Positions 20,201-23,718 of a stretch of 23,718 bases of DNA are shown here, piece after piece. The first letter of the stretch is position 1. Each line of letters begins with the position of its first letter. A program made the translations under genes and the position numbers. Source of the DNA: Irineochytrium annulatum (lineage: Eukaryota > Chytridiomycota > Chytridiomycetes > Chytridiales > Chytridiaceae). The notes below the pieces were generated by a model. That model made no database searches. It was not told the DNA's origin and saw only the letters and a list, made by a program, of their open reading frames with translations. Location of the stretch: positions 1-23,718 of the forward strand of contig JADGJL010000362.1 in assembly GCA_027600665.1 (NCBI GenBank). The letters are read 5' to 3'.

Positions 20201-23200
20201 CACCACTAGTGAACGATTTTCCTTGCGGGTCTTCTTCGTCCTGAAGCTCCTCCATGCACTCCTCGACAAAGTTCTTCCACTCCTCGGGGTGCAGAAGTTG
20301 GAGGTAACGAAGCAGCGAGTGCGCCGAGTTCCGGTCGCGCGCCGTAATCTCCTCCCAGCTGAGGATGACTTTCTCCTTGTACTATAAAGAATCCACATGT
20401 GAGCGTCGCTTGACGAGAAATATGGCCAAATAAGAACTTACGTGTGGGATCAAAACACTGAATCCAGGCATGCTCCGCACGCTTCCGGGCTCCGGGAACT
20501 CCATGTCAAGCGTGTGCGCCAAGAACTTCAACCTCCTCTCGGCTTCGTTCTGCGTGCCCTCGAACACCTTGATCTTCGTCGCGCCGTTTCTGAGGGCAAC
20601 GAGGTGGGGCGGGTCCGTAAAGAAGGTCTGCTCGCCGCCAAAGAGGTTCGCGCCGCGGTGCATCTGCTGCTGCCACAGCGCGTACGGATTGTATGACGCG
20701 TGCGGGTTCGGCGTAGCGGACGAGGACCCGTCATGGGACGACGCGACCGACGGAGCACGCGCGCCCGGCAAGGGTGACGGGGATTGAGGCACGGTCTGGT
20801 GCAGCTGGGTGAAGGAGTCGGCGCGAGTGAGGGCCTCGGAGGGCGTGGTACCGCGCTGGCTCGGTTGCAGGGAGGACGACTGCGATCCGGTGCCACTCAT
20901 GCCCAGCGGGGATGTCACCTCGCCAAAGCGAAGCTTCTCAACCTGGTCCACAGAGAGGTGGTGGGTGGACTTCAGGTCGTCAATGATAGCGTTCCAGGTG
21001 CGGGCGTAAAGGGAACGCGGGTTCTGGTTTGGCGGGAGGGATCGGGTCGCAAAGAGACGGGGGTGGAGCTTTTCGGGAAGATCGGGGAGGAGCTTGTCCC
21101 AGGTCAAAAGCTTGAAGACGCGGAAGGACGAGAGCGCGAACTGGATGATGGACGTCCATACTGTGAGTCGGTTAGTAAAAGCGTAGGGAATTAAGAAGAA
21201 GAGTTACATACCTAGCCACCATACGTAAGTATCCAGGAAGTAGAAGAAGCCGAACAGGATCACCATAACCGTAAACGTGAGCCACTTCAGCGTCGCGCAC
21301 CAGGCGAAGCCAGTGGTGCACGTCGCCAAATCCAAGCCATAAACCGTCTCCACGGCCTTTTGTACGGGCACGAAGATAACGAGCCAACTCTCGACAAACT
21401 TGCAAATCAGCAGGCAACCCCATACGCCCCAGCTGATTCCTCTCTGCTTCCTCTCCATGCCGGAAAACTTGGCGACGAAGACCTGGTTGTTGATCTTGCG
21501 CCTGTCCATAATCGCGGGAGGTACGAGCGAGTGCGCAATTACAGCCGCGACGTTGATGACGAACGAGACGGCAGTAAGGGCCTTGGCCGGGAACCCCTGG
21601 TGATCGAAGACAAACAAGTGGACAGCCGGGGCAACGCAGAAGATGAAGGTGGAGAGGTGGAAGATGCCGCGGCGGGAGAGGATCCGGAAGTTGTGGGCTG
21701 TGTGAGGGATGTGGAACCACTCGGAGATTGTGGCAAAGATGGAGATCAGGACAGCAACGGCGCCACCGGCGCTGATAAGGGTATAACGGAACGTCTCCGG
21801 GACAGGGTCTGGGGTGACGAGCTGCAGGGTGTCTGTGAGAGGCGGGTTGCCGTTGCGATATTTCCACATTGGTTCCGCGACAATGGACATGAGGAACATC
21901 GTGTATGTTCCAAACAGCTGGTGGTTGATGTTGTTAAGATCAGCTCGCAGCATTGAACAACAGATAAGAAAACATACCAGCGCCCAAATCCTCGAGAAGT
22001 TGACAAGTAAGTGGCTCGCGAACGTCCTCTTCTCGAAAAAGGTCTTCCTGAAGCTTTTCGCCCAATCCACATCCTTCAGCTTCTCCCATCTCTTCCCCTC
22101 GGGCACATGCATTAGCCTGCTGCCATCCTTCAGCACGATCCTCTCCATGCTCCTCCTCTCCCAAAACGTCTCGTTGATGTCATCGTAGCCGACGATCTTG
22201 CCGTGGTCCGTCTCCTTGCGCGTGCCGTTAAGCTCGTACATCTGACCTTTATGAAAGTCGTAGATCGGGCGAACGATCTCGTTCAGGTAGGCGCCCTTGG
22301 CTGCGAGGCGGACACCCTCGGGGAGGCCGGACTCGCAGTAGTCGTCGGCGAGGCGGAAGAGGAAGCAAAGTAGCTCGGGCATGAGACGGACGTTGGCGGC
22401 CTCGTCCATAAGGCAAAGGTAGAGGGCGAGTTGATGCGTTTTGTCCTGTTTTCCATGATTAAAAACACAATGGCGGGGAAGTGAGAACGGCAAGAAACAT
22501 TTACCCAAACGTTCATGCGCCGGTACCTCCTCCTCCACTCGCGCTCGGCCATTTTTCCAATGCGCTGCGCCCTCCCGCTGGACCGGTTCAGCGTCATGGT
22601 GATATTGTACCCGTCCTTATCCGTCGTCTTCCTCCTCTCCTCCTCGGCCCTCGCGTCCTCGCCGGAATTGCCCGCCAGCGCGCCGCCTTCAAAATCCTCC
22701 TCGGGATCTCTGACGGGGTCGGACAGCGCCCACGCCCTATAGTTTGCGAACCGTCCCGAGATGTAGTCATTATGGAGCGAGACGATAGCCTGCGTGCTCG
22801 TGCACCGCATCCTCGCCGACCTTGAAGCGATCTGGGCCATCAAGAACTCGGTCACGTTAAGGATGATGCCGTCCTGGAAGCCGAACTTAAGGGAGAGGTC
22901 CGCCATGATATCGTTTATGTCCGGCGTCTCGTCCTCCTCCTCCGCACCGGGCATGGGCGTGGACCCGATAACGCCCTCCTCGTTCATGAAGGAGTCCTCG
23001 TTGTCGGAGGAGGCGCCGTTGTTGGAGGGGTCCTTGGACATAACCATGCGGAGGAAGGGGGCCATGTTGGGACCGCCGGGCATGGGGCCTGGCGGGTTGG
23101 ACGGGTCGTTCGGGTACGGAGCGATAAAGCTTGCTTCGTCTGACGTGACTGAAAGGCTGCGGGGAACGGGCTGAGGGTAGTGAAAGTAGAACCTAAGGAG

Positions 23201-23701
23201 CAAACACGCAGTTAGCACGTTGTGTTCTCTCATTCGCGGATGAAGTAAACGCGAAGTAAATACCAACCTAGGGTCCTGATAAACACCACCCTGCTGCGAA
23301 ATCCTTTGGCCCAAGAACTGCTCGGCTGCCTGGCCGCCCACCGGCGTCCCAGGTTGAGACGGTTGCCTGAACGACACGTTTCTGGCCGGCGCTTGAACCG
23401 GAGCACCGCTCCCGTTGATAACGCCGTTGACGAGGTATCCCGGCCCAATGCCTGGCGACGGTGTGCGCGCGATGATTTGTGCAGAAGGTATGGGCGTACC
23501 AAGTGGCGTCGCCGCGGCGGCGGTGGACGTCGTGGCGATTGGCGACGAAGAACTGACGCGCGAAGCGCTTGGCAACACTGTAGTGTTGGACGCGACAGAT
23601 GCGGCGGGCTGGCGCGAGGCCGGCGCGCGCATTGACGGCTGGGCGAGCGGCGACGGGACTGGGGCCGACGGCGTCGCGGGCGCTGAAGGCGTCGATGGCA
23701 T
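17269..23701 (-). CDS. FKS1: 1,3-beta-glucan synthase catalytic subunit (GT48)
   Basis: Ten exons, 23701-23268, 23192-22505, 22445-21978, 21917-21212, 21160-20442, 20381-20204, 20148-19576, 19517-19149, 19091-18731 and 18673-17269, give 1966 residues in one frame (yeast Fks1 has 1876). This plasma-membrane enzyme makes cell-wall 1,3-beta-glucan from UDP-glucose under Rho1 control. A Pro/Ser/Ala-rich N-terminus of about 235 residues precedes the FKS1 domain (DIMADLSLKFGFQDG, SLHNDYISGRFANYRAW, KIVGYDDINETFW). The GT48 domain starts near residue 970 and includes YRTIAGFQKY, LIDGYCERD, PILGDGKGCNQNHGVFF, IDANQDHYFEECLKVR, MHYGHPDFWN, RGGVSKAQRGLHLNEDIFAG and VGKGKDLG, all typical. Hydrophobic segments flank it on both sides. 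Unusual points are a Ser/Pro-rich insert at about 856-935 and a divergent hot-spot 1. The frame is still open upstream to the window edge, so the true start could lie outside. Confidence 0.97.
18736..18759 (-). other. Position equivalent to echinocandin hot-spot 2 in FKS1
   Basis: Residues 1490-1497 read DWERIIVL where yeast Fks1 has DWVRRYTL, right after NPIY. Asp, Trp, the first Arg and the last Leu are kept. The exon junction lies two residues later. Confidence 0.7.
20652..20891 (-). other. Ser/Pro/Gln-rich insert in FKS1 (residues ~856-935)
   Basis: Between LRFGEVTSP and FFTDPPHLVALRNGATKIKV, where yeast Fks1 has a short link, this protein has about 80 residues rich in Ser, Pro, Thr and Gln, ending in YALWQQQMHRGANLFGG. 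No splice pair removes it cleanly that I can see. It precedes the GT48 domain on the cytosolic side and may be a regulatory loop. Confidence 0.7.
21354..21380 (-). other. Position equivalent to echinocandin hot-spot 1 in FKS1
   Basis: Anchored by CKFVES, which fits KYSES in yeast Fks1, residues 710-718 read VIFVPVQKA where Saccharomyces has FLVLSLRDP. The Phe, the key Ser and the RDP are all replaced (F to V, S to P, RDP to QKA). The yeast sequence is recalled, not searched. Confidence 0.6.
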
Positions 23702-23718
23702 GGCGACGGGGGCGGCGG

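Noticed and set aside
1..23718. Search for tRNA, rRNA, transposon ends, CRISPR-like arrays and biosynthetic clustering
   Set aside because: No T-loop-like tRNA pattern, transposase domain, long terminal repeat or regular spacer array was seen by eye, and the eight genes do not share a pathway.

Overview
This is an intron-rich nuclear segment of a fungus. Eight protein-coding genes can be reconstructed, with about 39 GT-AG introns. Most introns are 55-80 nt, and many have a CTAAC- or CTAAT-like branch site just before the acceptor. A GT48 1,3-beta-glucan synthase with the fungal FKS1 N-terminal domain, a HAM1-like protein, a BIM1/X325-like GPI protein and a peroxisomal 4CL-like ligase all point to Fungi. 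A plant-style GSIP leucine-rich-repeat membrane protein and a glucan synthase with a very divergent hot-spot 1 favour an early-diverging lineage (chytrid- or blastoclad-like) over Dikarya. This placement is inference.

Layout from left to right. Positions 1-1872 (-): LRR single-pass membrane protein, running off the left edge. 2648-3570 (+): dienelactone hydrolase family protein. 4238-7963 (-): large HAM1-like protein. 8742-about 9370 (-): BIM1/X325-like GPI-anchored copper protein whose 5' end does not resolve. 9495-11389 (+): splicing factor PRP31. 11497-13507 (+): 4-coumarate-CoA-ligase-like acyl-CoA synthetase with a peroxisomal AKL tail. 13751-15956 (-): endosomal/vacuolar Na+(K+)/H+ exchanger. 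17269-23701 or beyond (-): FKS1-type 1,3-beta-glucan synthase, reaching the right edge. For the six multi-exon genes with both ends in hand, and for FKS1 from its first visible ATG, the proposed exons add up to an uninterrupted frame.

The genes do not form an obvious pathway or cluster. This looks like ordinary gene-dense housekeeping DNA with a surface theme at several loci: cell-wall synthesis, a GPI copper protein and an LRR receptor-like protein. I found no mobile element, CRISPR array, tRNA or rRNA. I do not see a clearly new multi-gene system. The points most worth checking are the broken 5' end of the BIM1-like gene, the divergent echinocandin hot-spot 1 and long insert in FKS1, the LRR protein with a kinase-less tail and no visible signal peptide, a 31-nt microexon in the acyl-CoA ligase, and short repeats upstream of the exchanger gene.
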